Assembly (NCBI GenBank): GCA_035536455.1
Contig: DATLOC010000041.1
Location: 62,001-126,000, forward strand
Length of the DNA stretch: 64,000 nt
From: DASUNQ01 sp035536455
GTDB taxonomy: Bacteria > Acidobacteriota > Thermoanaerobaculia > Multivoradales > UBA5704
Direction: 5' to 3'
The position numbers were made by a program, and so were the translations under genes. The notes beneath the pieces are model-generated. The model was not told the DNA's origin. It was given only the letters and a program-made list of their open reading frames with translations, and did not search any database. Positions 1-8,554 of the stretch are shown one piece after another (position 1 is the first letter of the stretch; the number at the start of each line of letters is the position of its first letter).

Positions 1-773
1 CCGCCGAAGTCGTTGGTGCCGGTCTTGGTGACGACGGTCAGCACGCCGCCCGAGGAGCGGCCGTACTCGGCCTTGTACTGCTGGGTCTGGATCTTGAACT
101 CCTGGACCGCCTCCAGGTTGAAGTTCTGCAGCGCGCCGCCGATCGTGTCGTCGGTGTTGTCGCCGCCGTCCATGGTGAAGTTGATGTTGCGGCCGATGCC
201 GCCGCCGAGGGCGATCGTCAACTGCCCCGGCTTGGTGGGGTCGGAGTTGAAGGCGAGCGTGGTGCCCGGGGCGAGCGCCGCGAGGTTCGCGAACTGGCGG
301 CCGTTGAGCGGCAGGTTCTCGAGCTCGTCCTGGCTGACCACGGTGCCGATCGACGGCTCGGTGGCGACCAGCGGCGCCTCGTCGACGACGGTGATCGTCT
401 CCTCGACGGCGGAGCCCCCCAGTGTGACCTCCAGCGCGCGGTCGGTGGCGACGTTGACCTGCACGTTCTCCACCACCACCGGCGCGAAGCCGGACAGCTC
501 GATCCGCACGTTGTACCGGCCGGCCGGCAGAGCCGCGAGGCGGAAGGTCCCGTCCTCGACCGTCACGCCGACGCGATCGAGGCCGGTGTCGATGTTGGTG
601 GCGGTCACCGTGGCGCCCGGCAGCGCGCCGCCGGAGCCGTCGTTGACGTTGCCGGAAATCGAGCCGCCGCTGGACTGGGCGAATGCGGCGCCCGGCAGCA
701 GGGCTGTCAGACAGGCGAGCGCGAGCAGCGCCGCGCCGGCCTTCCACAGCAGGGATGGGTTGGTTCGTTGCAT
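1..773 (-). CDS. TonB-dependent receptor, N-terminal part (cut by window edge)
   Basis: The reading frame starts at an ATG (773) preceded by AAAGGAG and is open to the left edge, so only about 257 residues are visible. Residues 1-33 form a signal peptide (LALACLTALLPGAAFAQ). Residues ~36-120 are a carboxypeptidase-regulatory-like beta-sandwich (SISGNVNDGSGGALPGATV). A plug domain follows, with the typical ENLPLNGRQFANLAALAPG and an EYGRSSGGVLTVVTKTGTN stretch. This architecture is the outer-membrane receptor type abundant in Acidobacteriota (Oar/SusC-like); it would import an unknown ligand using TonB energy. The barrel lies outside the window, so the substrate cannot be guessed. Confidence 0.9.
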   Translation of the reverse strand, partial: MQRTNPSLLWKAGAALLALACLTALLPGAAFAQSSGGSISGNVNDGSGGALPGATVTATNIDTGLDRVGVTVEDGTFRLAALPAGRYNVRIELSGFAPVVVENVQVNVATDRALEVTLGGSAVEETITVVDEAPLVATEPSIGTVVSQDELENLPLNGRQFANLAALAPGTTLAFNSDPTKPGQLTIALGGGIGRNINFTMDGGDNTDDTIGGALQNFNLEAVQEFKIQTQQYKAEYGRSSGGVLTVVTKTGTNDFG

Positions 774-856
774 CGTTCGTCTCCTTTTGTCCTCAGATCC
801 TAACGGCAATTTCAGGGTGCCAAGCGACGCGGGTGCGGCGGCTCGGTGGGCGGCGG

Positions 857-3016
857 TCACCTCCCTCCCGGCGCCGCCCCCGCCGCGGGCCCTGCAAGAC
901 GGGCCAGCAGGCGGCGGGCGGCCGAGCGCTGCTCGGCGAACTCGGGGGTGTCCGCGGCCGCGGCCAGGAAATCGCGGTAAGCGGCGATGGCGGCGGCGCG
1001 CCGGCCCAGGAGGTCGAGCGCGATGCCGCGGTTCAAACGGATCTCGTGCTGGGCGGGAGCGAGCGTCAGGGCGCGCTCGAAGAGCGGCAGGGCGTCGGCC
1101 GGCCGGTCGCGGGCCACGGCCAGGGTGCCGAGGCCGTTGAGCGCCTCGCCGTAGCCCGGCGCCGCGGCGAGCGCCCGGCGGTAGGCGTCCTCCGCCTCGT
1201 CGAGCCGGCCTTCGGTGCGCAGCGCGTTGCCCAGGTTGTTGAGCGCCGGGGCGTTGCGCGGGTCGAGCTCGGCGGCGCGCGCGAAGGCCCGCCGCGCGGC
1301 GGCCGCGTCCCCCTCGGCGAGGAGGGCGACACCGAGCGCGTTGTGCGCCTCCGGCTGGCGCGGGTCGAGCCGCAACGCCTCGCGCGTCACCACCGCCGCC
1401 TCCCCGCTCTCGCCGGCCGCCTGCAGCGCGCTCGCCAGGCCGTACCAGCCTTGCGCGTCGTGCGGCGCCGCCGCGACCGCCGCGCGGTAGAGCGGGATGG
1501 CGCGTGCGATGTCCCCGGCCTGGCGGTGGGCGCGGGCCAGCTCGCCGGTGAAGACGGGGTTGGCGGGGTCGGCGGCCAGGAGCCGGGTAAGGAGGGCCGT
1601 GGCCTCCGCCGTGCGGCCGGCGCGCAGACCGTTGTGCGCTTGCTCGTACCGGCGGAAGAGCGCGATGCGGTCCTTGGGATCGGCGCCGCGCGCTCCGCCC
1701 CGGGTTTCGGTCCGTCGCGGCGCGGCGGTGGCGTAGCCGAGGCTGGCGAGGCGCGCGTCGCTCTCGGCGTCGCGCGCCGGGACGGCGGGCTCGACGGCCT
1801 GGCGTTCGAGCTCGGCGATCCGTGCGGCGAAACCCGACCGCTCTTCCTGACCCGCGACGTTCTTCGTCTCGCCCGGATCGCGCCGCAGGTCGTAGAGCTC
1901 GGGGCGCGGCGCGTCGACGTACTTGACCTCGCGCCGGCGCAGCGCGGCGAGGCGGCTCCAGCCGAAGACCTCCGGATAGTGCGTCTCGGCGTAGAGGTCG
2001 GCGGCCGCCGGCTCTTCGCCGGCGAGGAGCGCGGCGGAGAGGTCGCGTCCCGCCAGCCCCTCCGGCGCGGTGACGGCCAGCCCGCCCTCCACCAGGCCCG
2101 AGAGGGTCGGCCCGAGATCGGCGAGTCCCACGGGAGTCTCTACGACGGTGCCGCCCCGGAAGTTCCCGGGCGCGCGCAGCAGGAGCGGCACGTGGAGCGT
2201 CGGCTCGTAGAGGAAGAAGCCGTGCGTCAGCTCGCCGTGCTCGCCGAGCGCCTCGCCGTGGTCGGCCGCCACCGCGACCACCGTGTCGCCGGCGAGGCCG
2301 AGCCGGTCGAGCGCCGCGAGGAGCCGCCCCACCTGCGCGTCGGCGAAGGCCACCTCGCCGTCGTAGGGGCGCCCGGCGTGGCGCTCGCGGAAGGGCGCCG
2401 GCGGCGCGTACGGCGCGTGCGCGTCGTAGAGGTGGACCCAGAGGAAGAAGGGCCGATCGTCTTTTTTGCCCGGCCCCTCCAGCCAGGCGAGCGCGCGGTC
2501 CACAACCCGGTCGCCGCGCCGCTCGGCTTCGAGGCTCGGCGCCGTGTCGGGGCCGCGCTCGATCTCGTCGTCGTAGGTCGCGAAGCCGCGGTCGAGGCCG
2601 AAGCGGCGATCGAGGACGAAGGCGCCGAGGAAGGCGGCGGTGCGGTAGCCGCGCGCGGCGAGCGCCGTCGCCAGCGTCGGGCGGTCGGCCGGGAAGGCGC
2701 CGGCGCCGTTGTTGCGCAGCCCGTGCGCCGGCGGCAGCAGGCCCGACAGCAGGCTCGCGTGCGCCGGCAGGGTGAGCGGTGCCGGCGACGAGGCCTGGGC
2801 GAAGCGCACCCCCTCGCGCGCCAGGCGGTCGAGCGCCGGCGTAGCGACGGCCCCGCCGTAGCAGCCGACGCGGTCGGCGCGCACGGTGTCGAGCGTGACG
2901 AGGAGGACGTTGGCGCCCGGGCGGGCGGCGCCGTCGCGCGCACAGCCGCCGGCCGCGAGCGCCAGCGCGGCCGCGACGACGATGCGGAGCGTCAGGCGCG
3001 CACCAGCGTGAGGCAT
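857..3016 (-). CDS. Sulfatase-family lipoprotein with C-terminal TPR repeats
   Basis: 719 residues. It has a signal peptide ending in a lipobox-like cysteine (LALAAGGC, ~residue 25). An alkaline-phosphatase/sulfatase-fold domain spans ~35-480: NVLLVTLDTVRADRVGCYGG supplies metal ligands, LTLPAHASLLSG is the nucleophile region with Thr where classic sulfatases have Cys/Ser, and AADHGEALGEHGE gives further metal ligands. Residues ~505-700 are about five TPR units (e.g. PEAHNALGVALLAEGDAAAA). Thr as nucleophile suggests a phosphotransferase or hydrolase rather than a formylglycine sulfatase; this is inference. An in-frame ATG at 3043 is an alternative start, but 3016 places the signal peptide better. 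It is probably periplasmic and membrane-anchored. Confidence 0.85.
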   Translation of the reverse strand: MPHAGARLTLRIVVAAALALAAGGCARDGAARPGANVLLVTLDTVRADRVGCYGGAVATPALDRLAREGVRFAQASSPAPLTLPAHASLLSGLLPPAHGLRNNGAGAFPADRPTLATALAARGYRTAAFLGAFVLDRRFGLDRGFATYDDEIERGPDTAPSLEAERRGDRVVDRALAWLEGPGKKDDRPFFLWVHLYDAHAPYAPPAPFRERHAGRPYDGEVAFADAQVGRLLAALDRLGLAGDTVVAVAADHGEALGEHGELTHGFFLYEPTLHVPLLLRAPGNFRGGTVVETPVGLADLGPTLSGLVEGGLAVTAPEGLAGRDLSAALLAGEEPAAADLYAETHYPEVFGWSRLAALRRREVKYVDAPRPELYDLRRDPGETKNVAGQEERSGFAARIAELERQAVEPAVPARDAESDARLASLGYATAAPRRTETRGGARGADPKDRIALFRRYEQAHNGLRAGRTAEATALLTRLLAADPANPVFTGELARAHRQAGDIARAIPLYRAAVAAAPHDAQGWYGLASALQAAGESGEAAVVTREALRLDPRQPEAHNALGVALLAEGDAAAARRAFARAAELDPRNAPALNNLGNALRTEGRLDEAEDAYRRALAAAPGYGEALNGLGTLAVARDRPADALPLFERALTLAPAQHEIRLNRGIALDLLGRRAAAIAAYRDFLAAAADTPEFAEQRSAARRLLARLAGPAAGAAPGGR

Positions 3017-3202
3017 GAGCGGGAACCGGCGGTGGTCCAGCATTTCATCGAAGGGGCCTCGGCGCCGAGGATAGCGAAAAGGCTCTGGGTCGGGAAGGGC
3101 GCGAGACTGTCCAAATCGTTGAGTCCAAAACTCTGAATGCCACGGTGCGCGGGCGCGCTTTGATACCATCCCGTGCCTCATGAATGCCGCGAGGACCCGA
3201 CC

Positions 3203-3700
3203 ATGACCGACGGCTACGACGCGGCGCGCGGGCGCCGCAACGCGCTCGAACGGCTGGGGGAGAAGATCCCCGGCTTCCGCGGTTTCCAGGACCGCGAGCT
3301 GCGGCGCGACGTGGACCGCCTGCAGCGCGAGCACCTGGCCACCGAGCTCACCCATATCAAAGGTGCTTTGCGGCAGCGCGCCCGCGCCGCCGCCGACCGC
3401 GGCGGCCTCGACGAGCTCGGCGCCTTCGAGCGGCTGGACCGCCAGCTCGACGGCCTGGCGCAGTCGATGCGCTTCAGCGACTACGGCGCCGCCGGCCTCT
3501 TCGACGCGGTCAAGATCGGCGAGGCGGAGCTCGAGAAGCTCTACGAGTTCGACCTCGCGCTGCTCGACGAGGTCGCGGCGCTCGGCGGCGAGGCCGCGGA
3601 TGCCGCCCTCGAGCGGTTGGAAGAGAAGGTGCGGGCGCTCGCCGACCGCTGGCGCCGCCGCGAGACCGTGATCTCCGACGTGGTGAAGACGGCGCGGTAG
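3203..3700 (+). CDS. Coiled-coil protein of unknown function, first gene of SPFH/zinc-ribbon block
   Basis: 165 residues from ATG 3203, preceded by GAGG; an earlier in-frame ATG (3173) would add ten residues without a better ribosome site. The sequence is helical and charged, rich in Arg, Glu and Leu (for example RDVDRLQREHLATELTHI and DAALERLEEKVRALADRW), with no signal peptide or membrane segment. I do not recognise the family. It lies 30 bp upstream of the SPFH gene and reads as part of the same transcription unit. By position it could play the peripheral coiled-coil role that PspA has in Bacillus ydjFGHI, but it is shorter than PspA and this is only a suggestion. Confidence 0.75.
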   Translation: MTDGYDAARGRRNALERLGEKIPGFRGFQDRELRRDVDRLQREHLATELTHIKGALRQRARAAADRGGLDELGAFERLDRQLDGLAQSMRFSDYGAAGLFDAVKIGEAELEKLYEFDLALLDEVAALGGEAADAALERLEEKVRALADRWRRRETVISDVVKTAR

Positions 3701-3730
3701 CGGCCGCGAGGAAGAGAGGGAAACGCTCCG

Positions 3731-4777
3731 ATGGACGTCATCCAGCATCAGGACCCGACCGGCCAGACCATGGTGGCGCGCTGGCCGCGCGAAGGGACGG
3801 CGGCCATCCGCCTCGGCAGCCAGCTCGTCGTCGAGGAGAGCCAGCGCGCCGTCTTCTTCCGCGACGGCAAGGCGCTCGACACCTTCGGCCCCGGCCGCCA
3901 CACTCTGGCGACCCAGAACCTGCCGCTCCTGGCGAGCCTCTTCGGCATCCCCTTCGGCGGCACCTCGCCGTTCCAGGCGGCGGTCGTCTTCGTCTCGAGC
4001 AAGACCTTCACCGATCTCAAGTGGGGGACCAAGGAGCCGGTGGTCTACCGCGACCGCGAGCTGGCGATGGTGCGCCTGCGCGCCTTCGGCAAGTTCGCGG
4101 TGCGGGTGGCTGACCCGCAGCTCTTCGTCAACGGGTTGGTCGGCACGATGGGCCTCTACACGACCGACGGCGTCGAGGCCTACTTCAAGGACGCCATCGT
4201 CGCCCGCCTGACCGACCTCCTGGGCGAGAACCTGACCTCGATCTTCGACCTGCCGCGGGTTTACGACGAGCTGGGAATGGGCTTGAAGGCGCGCGTCGCC
4301 GACGACTTCGGCAAGTACGGCATCGAGCTCGTCGACCTCTTCCTGGGCGCCATCACGCCGCCCGAGGAGGTGCAGAAGCTGATCGACGAGCGCACCGGCA
4401 TGGGCGCGGTGGGCAACCTCGACGCCTACATGAAGTTCAAGGCGGCGCGGGCGATGGGCGACGCGGCGCAGGCGAGCGGCGAGAGCGGCGCGGTAGGCGC
4501 CGGCCTCGGCGTGGGGATGGGGGCCGGGCTCGGCGCCATGCTTCCCGGCATGATGCGCGACGCGATGCAGAGCGGAGCGGCAAGTCCTGGCGGCGGCGCG
4601 GCGAGCGCCGGCGGCGGCGCCGCGGCCGGTGGCAACCCCGCGCCCGCGGCCGGCGGCGCGGCGGCGAGCGAGACGCCCGGCGCCGGCGGCCCGCCGGCCT
4701 TCTGTGCGCAGTGCGGCAACCGCCTGCCGGCGAACGCCCACTTCTGCCCCGCCTGCGGCGCTTCGGTCCCCGCCTAG
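3731..4777 (+). CDS. SPFH-domain protein with C-terminal zinc ribbon (YdjI / virion-core type)
   Basis: 348 residues. Residues ~20-235 match the YdjI-type SPFH (stomatin/prohibitin/flotillin) family: VEESQRAVFFRDGKALDTFG, then GPGRHTLATQNLP and DLFLGAITPPEEVQKLIDER. A Gly/Ala-rich linker (~250-320) leads to a four-cysteine zinc ribbon at the C-terminus (FCAQCGNRLP ... HFCPACGASV). There is no transmembrane helix, so it is probably a peripheral membrane scaffold. In Bacillus the orthologous YdjI works with PspA and the zinc-ribbon membrane protein YdjG; the flanking genes reproduce this association. The SPFH call is strong; the stress role is inferred from context. Confidence 0.85.
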   Translation: MDVIQHQDPTGQTMVARWPREGTAAIRLGSQLVVEESQRAVFFRDGKALDTFGPGRHTLATQNLPLLASLFGIPFGGTSPFQAAVVFVSSKTFTDLKWGTKEPVVYRDRELAMVRLRAFGKFAVRVADPQLFVNGLVGTMGLYTTDGVEAYFKDAIVARLTDLLGENLTSIFDLPRVYDELGMGLKARVADDFGKYGIELVDLFLGAITPPEEVQKLIDERTGMGAVGNLDAYMKFKAARAMGDAAQASGESGAVGAGLGVGMGAGLGAMLPGMMRDAMQSGAASPGGGAASAGGGAAAGGNPAPAAGGAAASETPGAGGPPAFCAQCGNRLPANAHFCPACGASVPA

Positions 4778-4789
4778 ATCGACGGGCCG

Positions 4790-5566
4790 ATGCAGCCGGC
4801 CGCCGCGCCCGCCGTCACCAACCGCCTCGCCTGCCCGCAGTGCGGCGGCGAGAACGCCCTCGAGAGCGGCGAGCGCCTCCTCGCCTGCGCCTTCTGCGGC
4901 GCCGCCCTCTACGTCGATCGCTCCGGCCTCGTCTCCCACTACCGGCTGCCGCGTCTCCTCGACCGCGAGCGCGCCGCCGAAGCGCTGCGCCGCTGGATGG
5001 CGGGCAACGAGACGGTCAAGGACCTCGACCGCAAGGCCGCGGTCGAGGAGCTCGTGCCCGTCTCCTTTCCGATGTGGTTCTTCCGCATGCGGCTGGAGAG
5101 TGGGGAGGACGTGGCGGTCGAGCCCGCCGCCCCGACGCCGGTGCCGCAGCTCGCCGACCTCGACGTGCCGGCGGGGAAGCTCGAGCCGTACGCGCCGGAA
5201 GGGGGCGACGTCGAGGAGGTCGCCGCCGGCGTGCCGCTGGCGACCGCGCGCGGCTGGGTGCCGCGCCTCCGCGGCGAGATCGAGCCGAGCGAGACCGCCC
5301 TCGTCCACGTCCCGCTCTGGCGCTGCCGCTACCGCTTCCGCGAGCAGCCCTACTTCGCCTACGTCGACGGCTCGACCGGCGCCGTCCTCGCCTCCGTCTT
5401 CCCGGCCAAGTCGGAGAGCCCGTACTACCTGGTCGCCGGGCTCGGGCTCATCCTCTTCCTCGCCGAGGGATTCCTCTTCTCGAACCTCCTGCTCAAGGCG
5501 GCGGCCTACGTGGCGACCGCCGTGCCGCTCGGCCTCGTCGCGTGGTTGGTCGCGCGCAAGGTCTGA
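4790..5566 (+). CDS. Zinc-ribbon membrane protein
   Basis: 258 residues. An N-terminal treble zinc ribbon has two Cys pairs (LACPQCGG at ~13 and LACAFCGAAL at ~33). A soluble region follows (~50-205), and two hydrophobic segments lie near the C-terminus (YLVAGLGLILFLAEGFLF and AAAYVATAVPLGLVAWLVA). It is a close paralogue of the next gene: both repeat the order zinc ribbon, charged helix, W-F/L-P-F-F-R segment, YRFR...YVDG segment and C-terminal membrane helices. It starts 12 bp after the SPFH gene. Likely a membrane partner of the SPFH protein, analogous to YdjG/YdjH; no enzymatic motif is visible. Confidence 0.8.
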   Translation: MQPAAAPAVTNRLACPQCGGENALESGERLLACAFCGAALYVDRSGLVSHYRLPRLLDRERAAEALRRWMAGNETVKDLDRKAAVEELVPVSFPMWFFRMRLESGEDVAVEPAAPTPVPQLADLDVPAGKLEPYAPEGGDVEEVAAGVPLATARGWVPRLRGEIEPSETALVHVPLWRCRYRFREQPYFAYVDGSTGAVLASVFPAKSESPYYLVAGLGLILFLAEGFLFSNLLLKAAAYVATAVPLGLVAWLVARKV

Positions 5567-6651
5567 CGGCGCCGGCGGCCGCCGCCGAGCCGCCGGTGGC
5601 CGCGGCCGCCGCTTCGCCCGCCGCGGCGGTGCGCGGCCTCTCCTGCCCGGCCTGCGGCGGCGCCTTGGAGGTCGCGCCCGGGCTGCGCGTCCTCGCCTGC
5701 CCCTTCTGCGGCACCCATCTCCTCGCCACCGGCGAGGCCGGCGTGCGCCGCTTCAGCGTCGAGCCGAAGCTCGACGCCGCCGCGGCGCGCGGCGCGGCGG
5801 TCGCCTGGCTGGCGAAGGGGTGGAATAAGGACCCGCGCTTGAAGCGCGAGGCCGAGCCGGCCGAGTCCTTCCTCTGCTTCCTCCCCTTCTTCCGCATCCA
5901 GGCCGACGCCGTCGGGCTCGCCCTCGGCACCGAGGAGCGGCGGCGCACCGTCGGCTCCGGCAAGAACCGGCGCACCCAGACCTACGAGGTGGACGTCGAG
6001 CGCACCGTCGAGCGCGCCTTCGACGAGACCTGCGCCGCCGTGCAGGTGGCGGAGTGGGGGGTGCAGCGGGTGAACCTGGCGGGCGACCGGCTGCTGCCGC
6101 ACGACGCCGAGGCGCTGGAGAGCGCCGGCATGGTCTTCCCGCCGACCCGCTCGGAGGTCGAGGCGCGCACCGCGGCGCTCGCCCGCTGCCGCGAGGAGGC
6201 CGACCCCGGCAAGGGGATGAAGCGCGTGCGCTTCCGCTTCCTCGAAACCCTGCGCGAGCGGCTGAGCGTCATCTGGTACCCGCTGTGGGTGGTGCGCTAC
6301 CGCTTCCGCGGCCGCTCCTACCAGGTGCTGGTGGACGCCGAGGACGGCTCGCTGGCCTACGGCAAGGCGCCCGGCAACGACCTCTACCGGGCGCTGATGA
6401 TGGTGGGCGCCGAGGCGGCGGCGTGCTTCCTCTTCACCTCGACGCTGCAGCACCTCGTCGACTCCGACGACGGCTGCGGCGTGGTCATCGGCGCCGGCTC
6501 CATCGCCCTCGCCATCCTCGCCTGGGGCTGGCGCCGCTTCCGCTGGGGCGGCGAGGTGGTCGAGGGGAGCGGGGTGGTGGGCGAGCGCGCCGCCGGCGGG
6601 GCGCTGGCGGCGGTCAAGTCGCTGCTGCCGCGCGGGAGCTTCGGCCAATGA
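5542..6651 (+). CDS. Zinc-ribbon membrane protein, paralogue of the preceding gene
   Basis: About 369 residues from a GTG at 5542 that overlaps the previous gene by 25 bp; no ATG is available, and a CTG at 5563 is the other option. After an Ala/Pro-rich leader comes a zinc ribbon (LSCPACGG ... LACPFCGTHL). The core is then conserved with the upstream protein (SFLCFLPFFRIQAD; YRFRGRSYQVLVDAEDG) plus an insertion containing an Arg-rich stretch (RRRTVGSGKNRRTQTYEVDV). Two weak hydrophobic segments follow (ALMMVGAEAAACFLFTS; GVVIGAGSIALAILAWGW). Tandem duplication of a zinc-ribbon module best explains the pair. The start is uncertain; the reading frame is secure from composition and homology to its neighbour. 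Confidence 0.78.
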   Translation: MVGRAQGLTAPAAAAEPPVAAAAASPAAAVRGLSCPACGGALEVAPGLRVLACPFCGTHLLATGEAGVRRFSVEPKLDAAAARGAAVAWLAKGWNKDPRLKREAEPAESFLCFLPFFRIQADAVGLALGTEERRRTVGSGKNRRTQTYEVDVERTVERAFDETCAAVQVAEWGVQRVNLAGDRLLPHDAEALESAGMVFPPTRSEVEARTAALARCREEADPGKGMKRVRFRFLETLRERLSVIWYPLWVVRYRFRGRSYQVLVDAEDGSLAYGKAPGNDLYRALMMVGAEAAACFLFTSTLQHLVDSDDGCGVVIGAGSIALAILAWGWRRFRWGGEVVEGSGVVGERAAGGALAAVKSLLPRGSFGQ

Positions 6652-7292
6652 CAGCCGGCTTCGCGCTCGTGCGCCTGCAATGCCCGCAGTGCGGCTCCGG
6701 CATCGTCGCCGAGGGGGAGGACGTCGTCTACTACTGCGTCTCCTGCCGCTCGGGCTTCCGCTTCGACGCCGGCGCGTTGGCGCCGGTCGAGGTGGGGTTC
6801 CTGTCCGCGCCGGCGATCGCGGCCGGGCGCTGGCTGCCGTTCTGGGTGCTGCCGGCGCAGGTGACCCTGCACGAGCGCGAAGGCGCCCGCGGCGGCTTCA
6901 CCGGTCTCCTCGGCTTCCTCGGCGCCGGCGACGGCGAGACGCCCGACGCGCCGGCGGCGGGGAGCTTCGCCGTCCCCGCCTTCGCCGCCCCGCTCGCCGA
7001 GATCACCGCGCTCGCCAACCGCTACACCCAGGAGCTGCCGCGGCTCCTCGCCCGCGGCGGCGAGCGCCTGGGCGAGCGCCTGACCGGCGGCCGCCTCGCC
7101 CCCGCCGACGCCGAAAAGCTCGCCCACTACGTCCTCGCAGCCTCCGAGGCCGCCAAGCCCGACACCCTCCGCTCCCTCCGCTACACCCTCGACTTCGGCC
7201 CCGCCCGCCTCCTCGGCGTCCCCTTCGTCCAGAGCGGCGGCCGGTGGACCGATGGCTACTTCAACCTGCCGGCGACGCTGGGGGACGGTTGA
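6648..7292 (+). CDS. Zinc-ribbon protein, last gene of the SPFH block
   Basis: 214 residues; the ATG overlaps the upstream stop (ATGA), indicating translational coupling. A zinc ribbon lies at the N-terminus (LQCPQCGSGIV ... YYCVSCRSGF). There is no clear membrane helix; WLPFWVLPAQV resembles the core segment of the two upstream paralogues. The C-terminal half has PAFAAPLAEITALANRYTQ and a conserved-looking end with LGVPFVQSGGRWTDGYFNLP. It belongs to the same membrane-associated zinc-ribbon system, but its role is unknown. The gene ends where the hairpin-repeat array begins. Confidence 0.78.
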   Translation: MTAGFALVRLQCPQCGSGIVAEGEDVVYYCVSCRSGFRFDAGALAPVEVGFLSAPAIAAGRWLPFWVLPAQVTLHEREGARGGFTGLLGFLGAGDGETPDAPAAGSFAVPAFAAPLAEITALANRYTQELPRLLARGGERLGERLTGGRLAPADAEKLAHYVLAASEAAKPDTLRSLRYTLDFGPARLLGVPFVQSGGRWTDGYFNLPATLGDG

Positions 7293-7299
7293 GAACAGA

Positions 7300-7745
7300 A
7301 TGGACCCCAAACGGCCGCCGGTGCGCTCCAAACGCTGGCCGATGAAGCCCGATCGCCCGCGGAGGCGCTCCAATCGGCGCGTGAGGGAGTCCCTAACGGC
7401 CGCCGGTACGCTCCAATCGCCGGATGATCCCACTCCAAACGGCCGCCGCTGGGCTCCAATCGCCGGACGATGCGACCCCATCCGCGGAAGATGGAGTCCA
7501 AACAGGCGCCGTTTCGACTCCAAACGGCGGCGGATTGGAATGGGTTCGGCGGAAGATGCAGTCCAAACGGCCGCCGATCGGGCCGCAGCGGCGGACGTTT
7601 GGACTCCAAACGGCGGACGTTGGAACGTCGCAGCGGACCATTGGAACCATCTCGCCGCCGGATGGTCCCAAACGGCGGCCGTTTCGATCCCGAGCGCCGG
7701 CCGCTGGAACCGAAACGAGGACGGTTTGCAGCAGAATCGGCGCTC
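7300..7745 (+). repeat. Array of ~21-bp back-to-back imperfect hairpins (array 1)
   Basis: About 446 bp with no credible gene. A core CCAAAC/CCAATC (or its complement GTTTGG/ATTGG) recurs at 7307, 7328, 7370, 7392, 7413, 7435, 7456, 7478, 7498, 7520, 7563, 7606 and 7668, a pitch of 21-22 bp, separated by GC-rich spacers such as GGCCGCCG. Many spacers sit inside inverted repeats: AAACAGGCGCCGTTT at 7500-7514, CGTTTGGA/TCCAAACG at 7596-7612 and AAACGG-CGG-CCGTTT at 7670-7684. Copies are degenerate, so this is not a CRISPR. The array abuts the start codon of the next gene. The same construction recurs at 44762-50042. Confidence 0.8.
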
Positions 7746-8525
7746 ATGAAGAGACCCCGGACCGCCGCTTGGCTCCCGTGCCTGGCCGTTCTGGTCCTCA
7801 CCGCCACGCCGGCGTTCGCCGCCCCTGCCGCCGCCTGGCTGCCGGCGCACGGTTTCGCCGACGTCAACGGCGCGCGGCTCTATTACGAGGTGGGCGGCAA
7901 GCCCGGCGGCGTGCCAGTCGTCTTCCTCCACGGCGGCGAGATGGACAGCCGCATCTGGGACGGGTAGTGGGAGCGCTTCGGGAAGGACTGGCGCGTCGTG
8001 CGCTACGACGCGCGCGGCTACGGCGGCTCGAACCTCCCCGACGCCCCGTACTCCGACGCCGAGGACTTGGCTGCGCTCCTCGACTACCTGGGGATCGAGC
8101 GGGCGCACCTCGTCGGGCTCTCGCTCGGCGGGCGCATCGCCATCGACTTCGCGCTCGTCCAGCCGCGCCGGGTGGCCTCGCTCGCGCTCGCCGGCCCGGG
8201 GCTCGCCGGCTTCGAGTTCTCCGAGCTCGCGCCGCGCCTCCGCCGGCTGGTCTCCGAGAACGCCCACCGCGCCCTCTCCAACCCGCTCCTCCAGCACTCC
8301 CCCCAGCCGCCGGCGGCCGGCCGCCTGGCCGAGATCAAGGCGCCGACGCTCCTCATCCTCGGCGAGAAGGACGTCCCCTACATCCACGCCGCGATCGCCG
8401 CGCTCGAGAAGGGGATCGCGCGCGCCAGGAAAGTCGTCGTCCCCGGCGCCGGCCACATCGTCAACATGGAGGCGCCGGAGGCCTTCGACCGCGCGCTCGC
8501 GGAGTTCCTCGCGGGCCTGCCTTAA
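7746..8525 (+). pseudogene. Alpha/beta hydrolase with signal peptide, interrupted by an in-frame amber codon
   Basis: A 260-codon frame with a signal peptide (LAVLVLTATPAFAAPAA) and the complete alpha/beta-hydrolase pattern. The oxyanion motif VVFLHGGEMDSRIW comes first, followed by TAG at 7965-7967 where homologues have Gln (W-D-G-stop-W-E-R-F). The same frame continues through YDARGYGGS, the nucleophile elbow GLSLGG (Ser), the acid in GEKDVPY and the catalytic His in GAGHIVNMEAPEAF. Only one base (C to T, CAG to TAG) separates this from an intact gene, so it is either a recent pseudogene, a sequencing error or a read-through gene. The cap region is short. Substrate unknown. Confidence 0.8.
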
Positions 8526-8554
8526 TCCTTCTGCTGCTGCACGATGCCGCGGCG

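Noticed and set aside
857..5308. One 1483-residue minus-strand protein
   Set aside because: Only 857-3016 is protein-like (signal peptide, sulfatase, TPR); the rest is the antisense of the SPFH and zinc-ribbon genes.
7300..7745. CRISPR array
   Set aside because: Unit length (~21 bp) is too short, neither repeat nor spacer class is constant, both are self-complementary, and no cas genes are present.
7252..7867. Several overlapping long open frames through array 1 on both strands
   Set aside because: The GC-rich ~21-bp period lacks stop codons in several frames at once; the translations are low-complexity Arg/Pro/Ser strings.
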